Positions 56,901 through 64,000 of a stretch of DNA of 64,000 nt are shown piece after piece. Position numbers and translations under genes: made by a program. Below the pieces are notes generated by a model. The model searched no databases and was not told the DNA's origin. It saw only the letters and a list, made by a program, of their open reading frames with translations. How positions within the stretch are numbered: position 1 is the first letter of the stretch; each line of letters starts with the position of its first letter. Origin of the DNA: Verrucomicrobiaceae bacterium UBA1938 (GTDB lineage Bacteria; Verrucomicrobiota; Verrucomicrobiia; Verrucomicrobiales; Verrucomicrobiaceae); NCBI GenBank assembly GCA_002336895.1, contig DDFC01000025.1:186001-250000 (forward strand), read 5' to 3'.

Positions 56901-59900
56901 TGCGGCCACGTGGGTGCTCACGGGAGCCAACACCTACACGGGGGCCACGACTCTGAGCGCGGGGGTGCTGCAAATCGGCGGCAGCAGCCTGGCGTCTGCG
57001 ATCATCGTGGGGGCAAACGCCATTCTGGAGATCGACGGCTTGAACACGAGCATCGGGTCGCTGGCGGGATCGGGGACTGTGCGGAACAATGCGGTGACTG
57101 CGGCGACACTGACCGTGGGAGGAAACGACCTGAGCACGACTTTCAGCGGTGTGATCAAAGATGGCGGAGCAGGAGCGCTGTCCCTGGTAAAAACGGGCAC
57201 GGGGACGTTTACGCTCACAGGAGCCAACACCTACGGAGGAACGACGACGATCAGCAGCGGTGAGCTGCAGGTGGGATCGGGCGGAACGACGGGCACGCTG
57301 GGCAGCGGTGCGGTGACGAACAATGCGCAGCTGACGATCAACCGTTCGAACGCCATCACGCTGGCCAATGTGATTGGTGGAAGCGGGTCGCTCACGCAGG
57401 CGGGTGCCGGCACCACGACGCTGACGGGAAGCAACAGCTACAGCGGCAGCACGACGATCAGCGGTGGAGTGCTGAGTGTGGCCGTCCTGGCGAACGGGGG
57501 GGCAAGCAGCAACATTGGAGCCTCTAGCAATGCGGCGAGCAATCTGCTGCTCAATGGCGGCACGCTGCAATACACGGGTGAGGATGTGAGCACGGACCGC
57601 TTGTTCAGCATGGGAACGAACGGAGGCACGCTGGATGCTTCAGGCACTGGGACGGTGAACTTTGCCAACACAGGCAGCATGGGATTCAATGGCCAGAGCG
57701 GCATCCGCACGCTGACGCTCACCGGGGCCAACGGCGGCGGCAACACGCTTGCCGCAGTGATCGGTGACAATGGCGGGGCGACGTCGCTGACAAAAGCAGG
57801 CACGGGAACATGGGTGCTGACGGGAGCGAATACATATACGGGAAACACCACGGTGAATGCGGGCACATTGCAGATCGGGGATGGCGGCACGACGGGGTCC
57901 CTGTCCACCAGCAGCTCGCTGGACATCGGCGGGACGCTGGCTTTCAACCGCTCTGACACGGTGACGCAGGGGACAGATTTTGCCAATGTGATCAGCGGCA
58001 GCGGCGGGGTGACGCAGGCCGGCAGCGGAACGCTGAGCCTCACTGGCATCAACACCTATGGAGGGGCAACGAATGTCAGCTCAGGCATACTGGAGGTGAC
58101 CAGCGACAATGCGCTGGGAACGAACGCCGCCGGCACCCAAGTGAGCAGTGGCGGCACGCTACTGCTGAACAATGTCAACTACAGCACCGCTGAAGATCTG
58201 ACGCTCAACGGCAGCGGAGCCGGCAATGGCGGGGCGCTGCGCAACAGTGGAACGAGCACGTACACCGGGCAGATCACTGCGGCGACGGATGCGAGCATCA
58301 ATGCCGGGGGAGGGATCCTGAACCTCACTGGCGGGCTGGTGAAGGATGGGACGGTCCTGACGATCACGGGCGGCGGCACGGTGTATGTGAGCGGGACGGG
58401 CATCAGCGGTGGGAGCGCGAACTCTGATCTTGTGGTGGATGGGACCAACCTGGTGGTGAGCGCGGACAGCGACTACAACGGCCCTACCACGGTGAAGAAC
58501 GGGGCCGTGCTGGTGGCCAATGCGGCGGTGGCGACGACGCAATTTGACCTCAGCAGCGACAGCACCCTGGCGGGCACAGGGGGCATCACCACGGCAATGA
58601 ACCAGTCCATTTTCATCAATGGTGCGATGAGCGTGGGAGACCCTGCCATCATTCCCACGGCGACGAGCTTTGCGCTCACCACGTCTGGTACGGGAGCGGT
58701 GGTGCTGGGTGCCAGCAGCCTGATCCATCTGGATTTGTTCACCGGAGCTGGTGCTGGCAACAACCTTGCAAACGCTTCGGCTGCGGATTCCATCAATCTG
58801 CATGGCAAGATCGACGCGACTGCGGGAGGAACGCTGGTCATTGGCAATCCGAATGGAATGACGGGCTTCCGAGGCGGTGACCAGTGGCAGTTGTTTAATC
58901 TCAACAGCGGCAGCGCGAATGCGGGCAGCTTTATCTCGAATCTGGCGCTGAATGACAGCAGTCTGAGTCTGGCGAGCGGGGTGACGAGCTATCTGGACCA
59001 GAGCACGGGGGTCTTTTCCATCATCGACACGAATGGAGGTCTGGCGACAGCGGCCGCCGAAGGGCAGGCGCTGATAGGAGCTGGGAACACTGTGACAGCG
59101 GATCTCAACGGCCATCTCTTCAATCTCCGTGCCGGTGGTGGTGAAGAGGAGGACGCAGGCTCTGGCTCCATAGCCGCCGCGCTCTATGAAGAGGTGATCG
59201 TGGGCGAGGGCGATGGAGATTCAGAGAAAAAGGAGTCGCCCATCGTCAAGAGTGTGCCGCGCTCACGCCAATGGGAGGTCTTTGCGACGGTGAACTATGG
59301 CAATGTGAAACTCAGCCCCATTCGGACGCAGTCCGGGGTGCAGGTGGACTCATGGGCTTCCGGGGCGGGCATTGAGCGCCACTTTACACGAGGGCTGAGG
59401 CTGGGGTTTGCCGTGTCTTTTCTGCAGAGCACGCAGGGCTTTTCGGGCAATTTGGGAAGCCTGTACATGGAAGGTCCGGCGCTTTCCAGCTATGTGTCCT
59501 ATGTGCGCGGGGCTTTCTGGAACAGCCTGCTGTACAGTTTTGGCACCTATCAGATGGATACTGTGCGAAATCCCGGGGCCCCCTTTCCCACGGCGAACGG
59601 CTCAACGCGTGCCTACACACATTCTGTGCAGTATAACACGGGCTGGAACTTCCGATTCCAGAACAAGACGCTGGTCACCGGGCCCTTTGCCGGGGTGGAC
59701 TACCTGCATGGAACGGTGGATGCGTACAGCGAAACCGGCGGAGGGCTGGCGGCACTGCATTACGGCGCGCAGAGTTTTCAATCTCTCGTAAGCCGAGTCG
59801 GCTGGTCGGCCTCGAAGAAGTTTGAGACCCGTTATGGCATGATCACCCCGCAGGTGCGACTGAGCTATGAGCGGCAGAACATCAAAAACAACAACGGCAC

Positions 59901-60099
59901 CAATGTGTCTTTGATCAACGTGCCGTTCTCATCGTTTGCGGGCAACCAGAACCCTGGTCAGGACTACCTGGTGGCGGGCATGGGAGTGAGCATTGCATTC
60001 AGCGAGAGGTTCAGCCTGATGCTTTCCTACCAGGGGCAGTTTTTCAGGCATGATCTGCAGGCCCACTTTGGCAGCGTCAGGTTCAGCTACCAGTTCTAG
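50929..60099 (+). CDS. Giant PATR autotransporter (type V secretion)
   Basis: 3056 residues. A long signal peptide (about 1-43, basic n-region, cut near LHA-ATLTW), a Gly/Thr/Ser/Asn-rich beta-helical passenger of about 2650 residues, an acidic linker (about 2720-2775) and a C-terminal autotransporter beta-barrel (about 2778-3056) ending in aromatic SYQF, as needed for outer-membrane insertion. The passenger is built from repeated PATR-type strands ending in forms like LTGANTYTGVTTI. The landmark DRLFS occurs ten times. Three module types are recognisable: A (about 134 residues, with DRLFS), B (about 68, with LQVGNGGT and NRSDA) and C (about 100, with GSLSGSGT). Almost no Cys. Expected to be a surface-exposed fibre; adhesion or matrix role is inferred. 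Confidence 0.93.
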   Translation: MKTTPASPSSTTRKCSAKRFRKPMAFLMMALTGLWQVAPTLHAATLTWDTTAGDGGTITGGSGTWTNGLGNWNTGSGDTTWNNTTPDAAIFGGTAGTVTLGGAVTVGNMVFNSGYTIAGGGNALTLSNSTITANAAATISAALSGSTGLSKDGTGTLTLSGTNSYTGVTTITAGVLSVTSLANGGISSGIGAATNVASNLVLNGGTLQYNSTTTANTDRLFSVGTAGGTISMPVAGTLNLTNTGNIGFNGQTGTRTLTFAFSDSPSNVGTIVFSSGITDNGGATSLVKANTFGILRLTSNNNTYTGTTTINGGSISIGVVGGSTGSIGSGNIIINNGGTLVSSRSGAVNLSQTISGGGGVTLNGNTQLTLSGTNTYTGVTTILGNGGVVIVSDIENGGVASSIGASSSAAGNLSITNLSTLRYTGAGATTDRLFSVPTGTPNPVGTIEASGSGALVFTNAGAVGFGGSTGARTLVLSGTNTQDNTMTPVIGDNSGATALTKSGTGTWVVAGANSYTGVTTVSGGVMSVSSLANGGSNSNIGASTNAATNVVLNGGTLQYRGAAVSTDRLFSVGTSGGTLDASGTGAVNFTNTGSMGFNSQTGTRTLTLTGTNTGANTMAAVIGDNSGATALTKSGAGTWVLTGANTYSGVTTVSGGVLQIGNGGTSGALGGGSVTDNASLAFNRSDAVTVSNVISGTGSVVQAGAGTTTLSGANSYSGATVINAGVLNVTSLANGGSSSNIGASSSAASNLVLNGGTLKYSPGAGSAVSTDRLFSVGTSGGTIDASGGFNINFTNTGAMGFNDQSGTRTLTLTGNNANNNTLAVVIGDNGGATSVTKAGGGIWVLSGANTYTGATTMTGTGVLKASTLANGGVASSIGASSNDASNLVLNGGTFMYTGGTVSTDRLFSVGTSGATLNVFGSGAITFTNTGSMGFNGQSGARTLTLANASGGTSTIAAVIGDNGGPTSVTKINAGIWALTGANTYTGVTTIGGPAGVTFLAVTNLADGGVASNIGASSNAATNLVLNGGTLQYTGAGSTTDRLFSLGTNGISLDASGTGDLNFTNTGAMGFNGQSGTRTLSLIGNWTGSNTIAAVIGDNGGATSVSKLGVGKWVLSGNNTYSGVTTISGGVLQVGNGGTAGSLGSGTVTNNASLVVNRSDAFTLANTISGTGSLTQSGTGTTTLTGTNSYGNTTISAGTLQVGNGGTSGTLGSGTITNNGTLIVDRSNAVTISGVISGTGAFIQNGAGTTTLSGNGNAWGSATVNGGILAAGSASGLGSLSPMTVNSGGTLATNGFVLGATVGSLSGSGTVQNGGATNSGLFVNGIASSTFSGVIQNGGTGTLFLTKMGVLTTLTLSGSSSTYTGVTTISGGTLSLSTLANGGSASSMGASSSAAANLIINNSLAVLQYTGAEVSTDRLFSIGSSSGTVDASGTGAVNFTNTGSMGFNGQTGARMLTLTGTNTGNNTLAAVIGDNGGATALTKSGAGTWVIAGNNSYSGTTSITAGTLQVGNGGTTGKLGSGTVNNAAALVINRSDAVTIANAISGTGTFTQAGTGATTFSSGTKSYTGATFVNGGKLQAGGTNAFSTGSAITIASGAILEINGFNVVIGGLSGSGTIQNGTATGATLNIGGSASTSFDGLIQNGGSGFIAINKGGSGGTLTLTGSNTYTGGTVVSAGTLSVSALANGGVASNIGASSNAASSLILTGGTLRYTGAAVSTDRLFSVTTSGGTLDASGTGAVNFTNTGSMGFNFQSGARTLTLSGTNTGANTIAAVIGDNGGATTLVKSGAGTWVLTGANTYTGTTTINAGVLQVGNGNTSGSLGSGAVINNAQLTVNRSDAVTIGNAISGNGAFTQAGTGTTTLTGSNSYTGVTKITSGVLNVTSLANGGSSSGIGASSNAASNLVINGGTLQYTGSSNVSTDRLFSVGIGSAVIDVSGSGTVNFTNTGSMGFNGESGARTLTLTGTNTSGPNIIAAAIGDFGGATSVVIDGAATWVLTGANTYTGATTLSAGVLQIGGSSLASAIIVGANAILEIDGLNTSIGSLAGSGTVRNNAVTAATLTVGGNDLSTTFSGVIKDGGAGALSLVKTGTGTFTLTGANTYGGTTTISSGELQVGSGGTTGTLGSGAVTNNAQLTINRSNAITLANVIGGSGSLTQAGAGTTTLTGSNSYSGSTTISGGVLSVAVLANGGASSNIGASSNAASNLLLNGGTLQYTGEDVSTDRLFSMGTNGGTLDASGTGTVNFANTGSMGFNGQSGIRTLTLTGANGGGNTLAAVIGDNGGATSLTKAGTGTWVLTGANTYTGNTTVNAGTLQIGDGGTTGSLSTSSSLDIGGTLAFNRSDTVTQGTDFANVISGSGGVTQAGSGTLSLTGINTYGGATNVSSGILEVTSDNALGTNAAGTQVSSGGTLLLNNVNYSTAEDLTLNGSGAGNGGALRNSGTSTYTGQITAATDASINAGGGILNLTGGLVKDGTVLTITGGGTVYVSGTGISGGSANSDLVVDGTNLVVSADSDYNGPTTVKNGAVLVANAAVATTQFDLSSDSTLAGTGGITTAMNQSIFINGAMSVGDPAIIPTATSFALTTSGTGAVVLGASSLIHLDLFTGAGAGNNLANASAADSINLHGKIDATAGGTLVIGNPNGMTGFRGGDQWQLFNLNSGSANAGSFISNLALNDSSLSLASGVTSYLDQSTGVFSIIDTNGGLATAAAEGQALIGAGNTVTADLNGHLFNLRAGGGEEEDAGSGSIAAALYEEVIVGEGDGDSEKKESPIVKSVPRSRQWEVFATVNYGNVKLSPIRTQSGVQVDSWASGAGIERHFTRGLRLGFAVSFLQSTQGFSGNLGSLYMEGPALSSYVSYVRGAFWNSLLYSFGTYQMDTVRNPGAPFPTANGSTRAYTHSVQYNTGWNFRFQNKTLVTGPFAGVDYLHGTVDAYSETGGGLAALHYGAQSFQSLVSRVGWSASKKFETRYGMITPQVRLSYERQNIKNNNGTNVSLINVPFSSFAGNQNPGQDYLVAGMGVSIAFSERFSLMLSYQGQFFRHDLQAHFGSVRFSYQF
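51421..58090 (+). repeat. Modular repeat array inside the autotransporter
   Basis: The DRLFS landmark codons recur at about 51578, 52217, 52622, 53233, 53634, 54043, 55166, 56079, 56685 and 57590. Gaps of about 400 nt (A alone), 600 (A+B), 900 (A+B+C) and 1120 (A+B+B+C) match sums of the module lengths. The inferred order is A B A A B A A A B B C A B C A B A C B A B'. Confidence 0.85.
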
Positions 60100-60113
60100 C
60101 GAAGTGAAGAGCT

Positions 60114-61088
60114 TCAGAGCAGCCGTTTGCGCTTGAAGTAAACGATGGGCAGGATGGCTGAGAGGACGATCATGACCATGACGAGGAGGAAGGCCCAGCC
60201 GTTGCTGGCGGCGGGGAGGCCGACGTTCATGCCGTAGATGCTGGCGATGAGAGTGGGCGGCATGAAGAGCACGCTGGCGACAGTGAAGATCTTGATGATC
60301 TGGTTCTGCTGGATGTTGATGAGGCCGAGGGTGGACTCCAGCAGGAAGGTCATCTCCTGGGTCTGCTGATTGGTGTAGTCGTCCATGCTCTTGATGTCGC
60401 GCATGACGCTGCGGAACTGGGCGGCGAGATCTGCGCGCATCCAGGTGGCGGCGTTGTTGAGGAAGTACTGCAGCATGCGGCTGATGCTGAGCAAGCTCTC
60501 ACGGACATTGGCGACGAGGGCGCTGCGGCGGCCGAGGAGCTTGACGACATCGCTGAGGTCTTTTTCCACGGCGGCGTGGGCCTTGTGGGGATCGAGACGG
60601 AAGATGTCGCGGCAGATTTTTTTCATGTCGCCCTCGACCTGCTGCAGGGCGTCGGCGATGCGGGCGACGATGAGTTCGAGGAGAAGAAGAAAGACGGCGT
60701 CGCTGGTGAGAGGAGCGGTGCACTGGCGCTTGGCCTGATCCGCGAGGATGCGGAAGGACAGGGGGTCGGCATAGCGGACTGTAGTGAGGCAGTCGGGCGC
60801 GATGACGAAGGAGATGGAGGTGTTGTCCGGGTCGGGGGTGTCCAGGCCGACGGGCAGCCAGGCGGTCATGTAGAGGGTGCCCTTTTCGGTGTAGAGTCGG
60901 CTGGATTCCTCGATCTCCTGCATTTCTTCACGCGTGGGGAGCTGGTATTCGAGCCATTTTTCCGCCTCAAGCTCCTCGGCACGGCCGGGGTTCAGCAAAT
61001 CGAGGAAGACAAGATTGTCCGGAAACGGATGTGTCTTTTCGTCATTCCAGTCGATGAGCTGTCCTTGCTGTGTGAGGAGTCGAACCAT
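60114..61088 (-). CDS. corA: CorA-family divalent cation transporter
   Basis: 324 residues. A large cytoplasmic helical funnel is followed by two C-terminal membrane helices. The signature GMN is in ASIYGMNVGLP, just after the first helix (TVASVLFMPPTLIASIYGMN), and the end KRKRLL is the basic ring. Transports Mg2+ (or Co2+/Ni2+) across the inner membrane. ETLPTREEMQEIEESSRL-type helix near the N-terminus is normal. It converges on the autotransporter with only 14 nt between. Confidence 0.93.
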   Translation of the reverse strand: MVRLLTQQGQLIDWNDEKTHPFPDNLVFLDLLNPGRAEELEAEKWLEYQLPTREEMQEIEESSRLYTEKGTLYMTAWLPVGLDTPDPDNTSISFVIAPDCLTTVRYADPLSFRILADQAKRQCTAPLTSDAVFLLLLELIVARIADALQQVEGDMKKICRDIFRLDPHKAHAAVEKDLSDVVKLLGRRSALVANVRESLLSISRMLQYFLNNAATWMRADLAAQFRSVMRDIKSMDDYTNQQTQEMTFLLESTLGLINIQQNQIIKIFTVASVLFMPPTLIASIYGMNVGLPAASNGWAFLLVMVMIVLSAILPIVYFKRKRLL

Positions 61089-61171
61089 GCGTGAGTGCTA
61101 GCGGAGGGGTGGGGTGCGCAGGGTAGCCGCATGGGATGCATGCGCCAGAGCAAAGTCTTCTGGAAAATGTG

Positions 61172-61516
61172 TCAGTACCGTGGCGTGGCCGGGTCCACCA
61201 AGTCAGCCCAGGCATCGATGCCGCCGTGCATGCTCTGTGCATTCACAAAGCCGTGGTGCCGCAGGAACTCCGTGGCGCGCAGGCTGCGCATGCCGTGATG
61301 GCAGTAGATGATGATGTGCTCGTGGGGTTCGGAGAATACCTGGGATGCCAGCTCGCCAAAGCGGGAGAGCGGGACGAGCTGCGCCTCCGGCAGGCGGCAG
61401 ATCTGCCACTCGCTCTCTTCACGGCAGTCGATGATGCGGCAGGTTCGCGGGCCTGTCCGGGCCAGCAGAGAGCTGACATCCGTGGGGCTGATCTCGAGAG
61501 GTGTCTCCTGAGTCAT
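61172..61516 (-). CDS. Single-domain rhodanese
   Basis: 114 residues from the ATG at 61516 (an ATG at 61525 is also in frame and would add MHV, overlapping the transpeptidase stop). A sulfurtransferase fold: RIIDCREESEWQICRLPEAQ and an active-site loop IIIYCHHGMRSLRATEFL with Cys as the persulfide-carrying residue. It likely transfers sulfur or cyanide-derived sulfur in the cytosol. It is directly downstream of the transpeptidase gene on the same strand. Confidence 0.88.
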   Translation of the reverse strand: MTQETPLEISPTDVSSLLARTGPRTCRIIDCREESEWQICRLPEAQLVPLSRFGELASQVFSEPHEHIIIYCHHGMRSLRATEFLRHHGFVNAQSMHGGIDAWADLVDPATPRY

Positions 61517-61524
61517 GACGTGCA

Positions 61525-62139
61525 TCAGGGGCGCACCGTGACGGGTGTGCCGATGGAGACATGGTTGTAAAAGGTAGCGGCCATGTGCGGCGGCATGCGC
61601 ACGCAGCCATGAGAGGCGGGATAGCCGGGCAGGAAGCCCTCATGCATGCCGATGCCGCCGGTAAAGCGCATGAAGTGGTGCATTTTGGAGCCCTCAAAGC
61701 GGGTGCCGGGCGGGGGCTTGTCCTTGGTCACGTCAATGTTGGCCACGACGACATTGCCCGATCCGTCCACGAAGTCGCCGTAGAGGTTGGATTTGTGCCA
61801 CTGGTCTTTTTCGAAGATCTTGAACTTGCCGGTCTTGGTGGCGTGGCGCTCGTCGCCTGTGGAGAGGGCGGAGACACCGGCCAGGGTGCCGCCTTTGTAG
61901 AAGTAGGCTTTCTGGTCGCTGAGGTCGATGATGATATTGGGGGCACCGCCCACACCGTCGCCATCCCAGTAGGAGTCCTGGTCGGCATTGTACATGGCGG
62001 AGTGGGGCACACTCTGGGACGGGAAGGCTTCGAGGTATTGGGTCTGTCCGCGTGTGCCGCTGGTCTGGCAGGATGCCAGCAGAGCGAGGGCGGGGAGCAG
62101 GGCTAAGCGTACGACCTTGGGGATCACCAGTTGACTCAT
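61525..62139 (-). CDS. L,D-transpeptidase lipoprotein (YkuD)
   Basis: 204 residues. A lipoprotein signal peptide with lipobox LLASC (Cys24) puts the enzyme at the periplasmic membrane surface. The YkuD domain has IIIDLSDQKAYFYKGG and the catalytic motif SHGCVRMP (His and Cys). Cross-links peptidoglycan or attaches lipoprotein to it. Mature length and motif fit a one-domain enzyme without a peptidoglycan-binding module. Confidence 0.93.
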   Translation of the reverse strand: MSQLVIPKVVRLALLPALALLASCQTSGTRGQTQYLEAFPSQSVPHSAMYNADQDSYWDGDGVGGAPNIIIDLSDQKAYFYKGGTLAGVSALSTGDERHATKTGKFKIFEKDQWHKSNLYGDFVDGSGNVVVANIDVTKDKPPPGTRFEGSKMHHFMRFTGGIGMHEGFLPGYPASHGCVRMPPHMAATFYNHVSIGTPVTVRP

Positions 62140-62507
62140 GCGTAGGGGGTTACGTGTACAGGGCGGAAAAAGCCGCTACCATATGCCGTGCCGGGGCGGT
62201 TCTGTCCAGCTTCAATGCAGGGGGGAAGGTGGCTGAATCACTGCTGGCGAGCCGGGATGTGGGTGAGACCAGTGGGAAGGCGGAAAAGACTGGTTTGCCG
62301 CTTTTCACTCTGATGCGCCGTTTTTCACTGCCGCTTCCCGAGCTGAGTCCTGCGGACCTTAGGCCCGCGGCGCAGAGACTAGGCGAGGCATGAATGCCAA
62401 GAGGCCCACACATGCCGCACTGAGCGGTGTTCGTGTGACGTGAGGTGTGCCGCGCGCTGATGGACGGACGGGCTTGCGCCACATCCGTCCTACGGCGGGG
62501 GGGCAGA
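62140..62507. other. Gene-free spacer between ldt and trxB
   Basis: No gene. Contains a diverged GCGCGCTGATGG repeat (62444-62494). Earlier text includes GCGGACCTTAGGCCCGCGGC, an imperfect palindrome at about 62352-62372. Confidence 0.65.
62444..62494. repeat. GCGCGCTGGTGG repeat, copy d
   Basis: GTGCCGCGCGCTGATGGACG then GGACGGA / TCCGTCC (62462-62468 with 62484-62490), a perfect 7-bp stem where copies b and c have GGACGGG / CCCATCC with one mismatch. Confidence 0.72.
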
Positions 62508-63440
62508 TCAATGCACGCCGTGGTCGGCGAGGTAGCGCTCGGCTTCGAGGGCGGCGGCGCAGCCCTGGCCGGCGGCGGTGATGGCCTGGCGGTAGACGTG
62601 GTCGGCGACGTCGCCTGCGGCGAAGAGGCCCTCGGTCTTGGTGCGGGTGCCTTCGGTCTGGAGGATGTAGCCGTTTTCATCGGTGTCCACGAGGTCGCCG
62701 AGGAACTGGCCGTTTGGAACGTGGCCGATGGCGACGAAGACGCACTTGAGCTCAAGCTCGCTCTTCTCACCGGTGACGAGGTTTTCCAGAGTGACGGCGC
62801 GCATCTCGCCCTTCTCATCGGTGAGGTATTCGGTGATGGTGGAATTCCAGACGGGCTTGATCTTGGGATTGGCCAAGGCGCGGTCTGCCATGATTTTGGA
62901 GGCGCGCAGCTCGTCACGGCGATGGATGAGATAGACGGTGCTGGCGAACTTGGTGAGGAAGCCGGCCTCTTCGCAGGCGCTGTCGCCACCGCCCACGACG
63001 CAGACGGGGACGTTGCGGTAGAAGGCGCCGTCGCAGGTGGCGCAGCTGGTCAGGCCCTTGCCGATGAGGCCTTTTTCGTTGGGCAGGCCGAGATGCTTTG
63101 GGGAGGCACCGGTGGCGACGATGACAGTGCGGGCTTCATAGATGGTGCCGCCTTCGGTGTGGACTTCGAAATGACCTGCGGCGGTCTTTTTGACGCTGCT
63201 GACGAGGGAGTACTCGATGCGGGCGCCGAATTTCTCGGCCTGGGTCTGCATGTTCATCATCAGCTCAGGGCCCATGATGCCATTGGGGAAGCCGGGGAAG
63301 TTTTCCACCTCGGTGGTGGTGGTGAGCTGGCCGCCGGGCATGTTGCCGGACAAGATCAGGGGCTTGAGGTTGGCGCGGCCGGTGTAGATGGCTGCGGTGT
63401 ATCCGGCGCAGCCGGTGCCGATGATGATGACGTTTTCCAT
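62508..63440 (-). CDS. trxB: Thioredoxin reductase
   Basis: 310 residues from the ATG at 63440, the usual bacterial length. FAD motif IIIGTGCAGYTAAIYTGRA at the N-terminus, redox-active CATC in TSCATCDGAFY, NADPH motif VVGGGDSACEEA and the FAD-contacting FAAGDVAD near the C-terminus. Reduces thioredoxin with NADPH. The open frame extends upstream to 63788, but the homologous start is MENVIIIGTG, preceded by a divergent promoter region shared with the MFS gene. Confidence 0.96.
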   Translation of the reverse strand: MENVIIIGTGCAGYTAAIYTGRANLKPLILSGNMPGGQLTTTTEVENFPGFPNGIMGPELMMNMQTQAEKFGARIEYSLVSSVKKTAAGHFEVHTEGGTIYEARTVIVATGASPKHLGLPNEKGLIGKGLTSCATCDGAFYRNVPVCVVGGGDSACEEAGFLTKFASTVYLIHRRDELRASKIMADRALANPKIKPVWNSTITEYLTDEKGEMRAVTLENLVTGEKSELELKCVFVAIGHVPNGQFLGDLVDTDENGYILQTEGTRTKTEGLFAAGDVADHVYRQAITAAGQGCAAALEAERYLADHGVH

Positions 63441-63572
63441 GACGGGTAGGACTTGAGGGTGGGAGAAAAAAGGTCGCGGAAGATGGAAAGGCCGGGCGGG
63501 GGCGCAACCAACGCTTTTTGCAGACTCGTTGTTGGAGTTTGGCTCCTCCCGGCTTATTTCAAAAAACCAACG

Positions 63573-64000
63573 ATGTCCAACCCTGCCTCGGATGCCAAAG
63601 CCAGCCGCAAATCGCTGGCGACGCTGTTTTTCTGCACAGCGATGCCGATGGGGATGTGGAGCGTGCCGCTGGCGAATGTTTTCAAGGCGCATGAGCGCGG
63701 GCATCTGGTGCCGTGGGTGTTTGCCACGACGGCGATCGCCGCCTTCATCTCCCCCCTCTTTGTGGGGGCGATGGCGGACCAGAAGCACTCCCCGGTGCTG
63801 CTGCTGCGCTGGCTGGCGGCGATCACGGGCATCGTGCTTTTCATCACCTGCGGGTCGCTGGCCTGGGGCTGGAGTGATGCGCTGGTGCTGCTGTGGGCGC
63901 AGATCTACACGCTGGTGGCCACGCCGGTGTGGAGCCTGACGAGCAGCATCGTTTTCTCCCAGTTGGAGAATGCCAAGAAGCAGTTTGGCCCGCTGAGGGC
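63573..64000 (+). CDS. MFS nucleoside-type transporter, truncated at window edge
   Basis: Begins at the ATG at 63573 and runs off the window; 142 codons are visible. The N-terminus MSNPASDAKASRKSLATLFF leads into hydrophobic helices (LATLFFCTAMPMGMWSVPLA, FATTAIAAFISPLFVGAMAD, ITGIVLFITCGSLAW) and includes the MFS-type GAMADQKHSP loop between helices 2 and 3. The pattern with TPVWSLTSSIVFSQLENA resembles the NupG/XapB nucleoside-proton symporter group. The C-terminal half is missing, so the substrate call is provisional. Confidence 0.75.
   Translation, partial: MSNPASDAKASRKSLATLFFCTAMPMGMWSVPLANVFKAHERGHLVPWVFATTAIAAFISPLFVGAMADQKHSPVLLLRWLAAITGIVLFITCGSLAWGWSDALVLLWAQIYTLVATPVWSLTSSIVFSQLENAKKQFGPLR

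Noticed and set aside
51421..58090. CRISPR-like or satellite array in the autotransporter
   Set aside because: Repeats are in-frame coding modules of 200-400 nt with diverged third positions, not short identical repeats with unique spacers.

Overview
The window is a high-GC, gene-dense stretch of a Gram-negative bacterial chromosome, most likely from Verrucomicrobiota (Prosthecobacter/Verrucomicrobium-like). This is inferred from gene content, not from a marker gene. The pointers are a giant autotransporter built of PATR-type strand repeats, a CAPSR sulfatase and secreted esterases, an SdhCAB complex with a single cytochrome b subunit, McsA-McsB-ClpC outside Firmicutes, and many dispersed palindromic intergenic repeats. 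No rRNA, tRNA, CRISPR array, prophage or insertion sequence was recognised. Few genes have an obvious Shine-Dalgarno, so several starts were chosen from protein homology or signal peptides.

Layout. 0.1-9.1 kb (minus strand): folA, a beta-CASP nuclease, an orphan CHASE2-like membrane sensor, clpC-mcsB-mcsA (protein arginine phosphorylation and proteolysis), a HAD phosphatase and a secreted SGNH hydrolase. 9.3-19.8 kb: glutathione-independent formaldehyde dehydrogenase with a clear terminator, a DUF2959 lipoprotein, a glutaredoxin, a hybrid histidine kinase, two secreted alpha/beta hydrolases, a membrane zinc peptidase, a secreted beta-propeller and a proline-rich secreted protein. 19.8-25.4 kb: a single-chain MmeI-like restriction-modification enzyme with a low-GC specificity region, flanked by repeat-rich gene-free DNA. 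25.4-35.7 kb (minus strand): sdhCAB, an HscC-type Hsp70 with its J-protein, and a thiolase / CoA-transferase / short-chain dehydrogenase set fitting C4 hydroxy/keto-acid metabolism. 35.8-38.8 kb: glyoxalase, a BrnT/BrnA toxin-antitoxin pair, HU, a gamma-carbonic-anhydrase-like protein and a DUF151 nuclease-like protein with a very acidic tail. 39.3-44.1 kb (minus strand): an eight-haem cytochrome fused to HEAT and TPR repeats, an OmpA-type protein and an M23 peptidase. 44.4-50.5 kb: uppP, DUF2062, TPR, a beta-lactamase-fold esterase, a secreted beta-helix protein, a tiny membrane ORF and a sulfatase. 50.9-60.1 kb: one 3056-residue autotransporter. 60.1-64 kb: corA, rhodanese, L,D-transpeptidase, trxB and the start of an MFS nucleoside-type transporter.

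Two signals stand out. First, the autotransporter passenger is assembled from three module types (about 134, 68 and 100 residues) in an irregular order, and the spacing of the landmark motif follows the module sum. Second, six intergenic sites share a two-hairpin architecture (hairpin 1, then an 11-13 nt linker, then hairpin 2 with a 3-nt loop). Their stem sequences differ between copies but stay paired, which suggests a selected structured element rather than ordinary repeated text.
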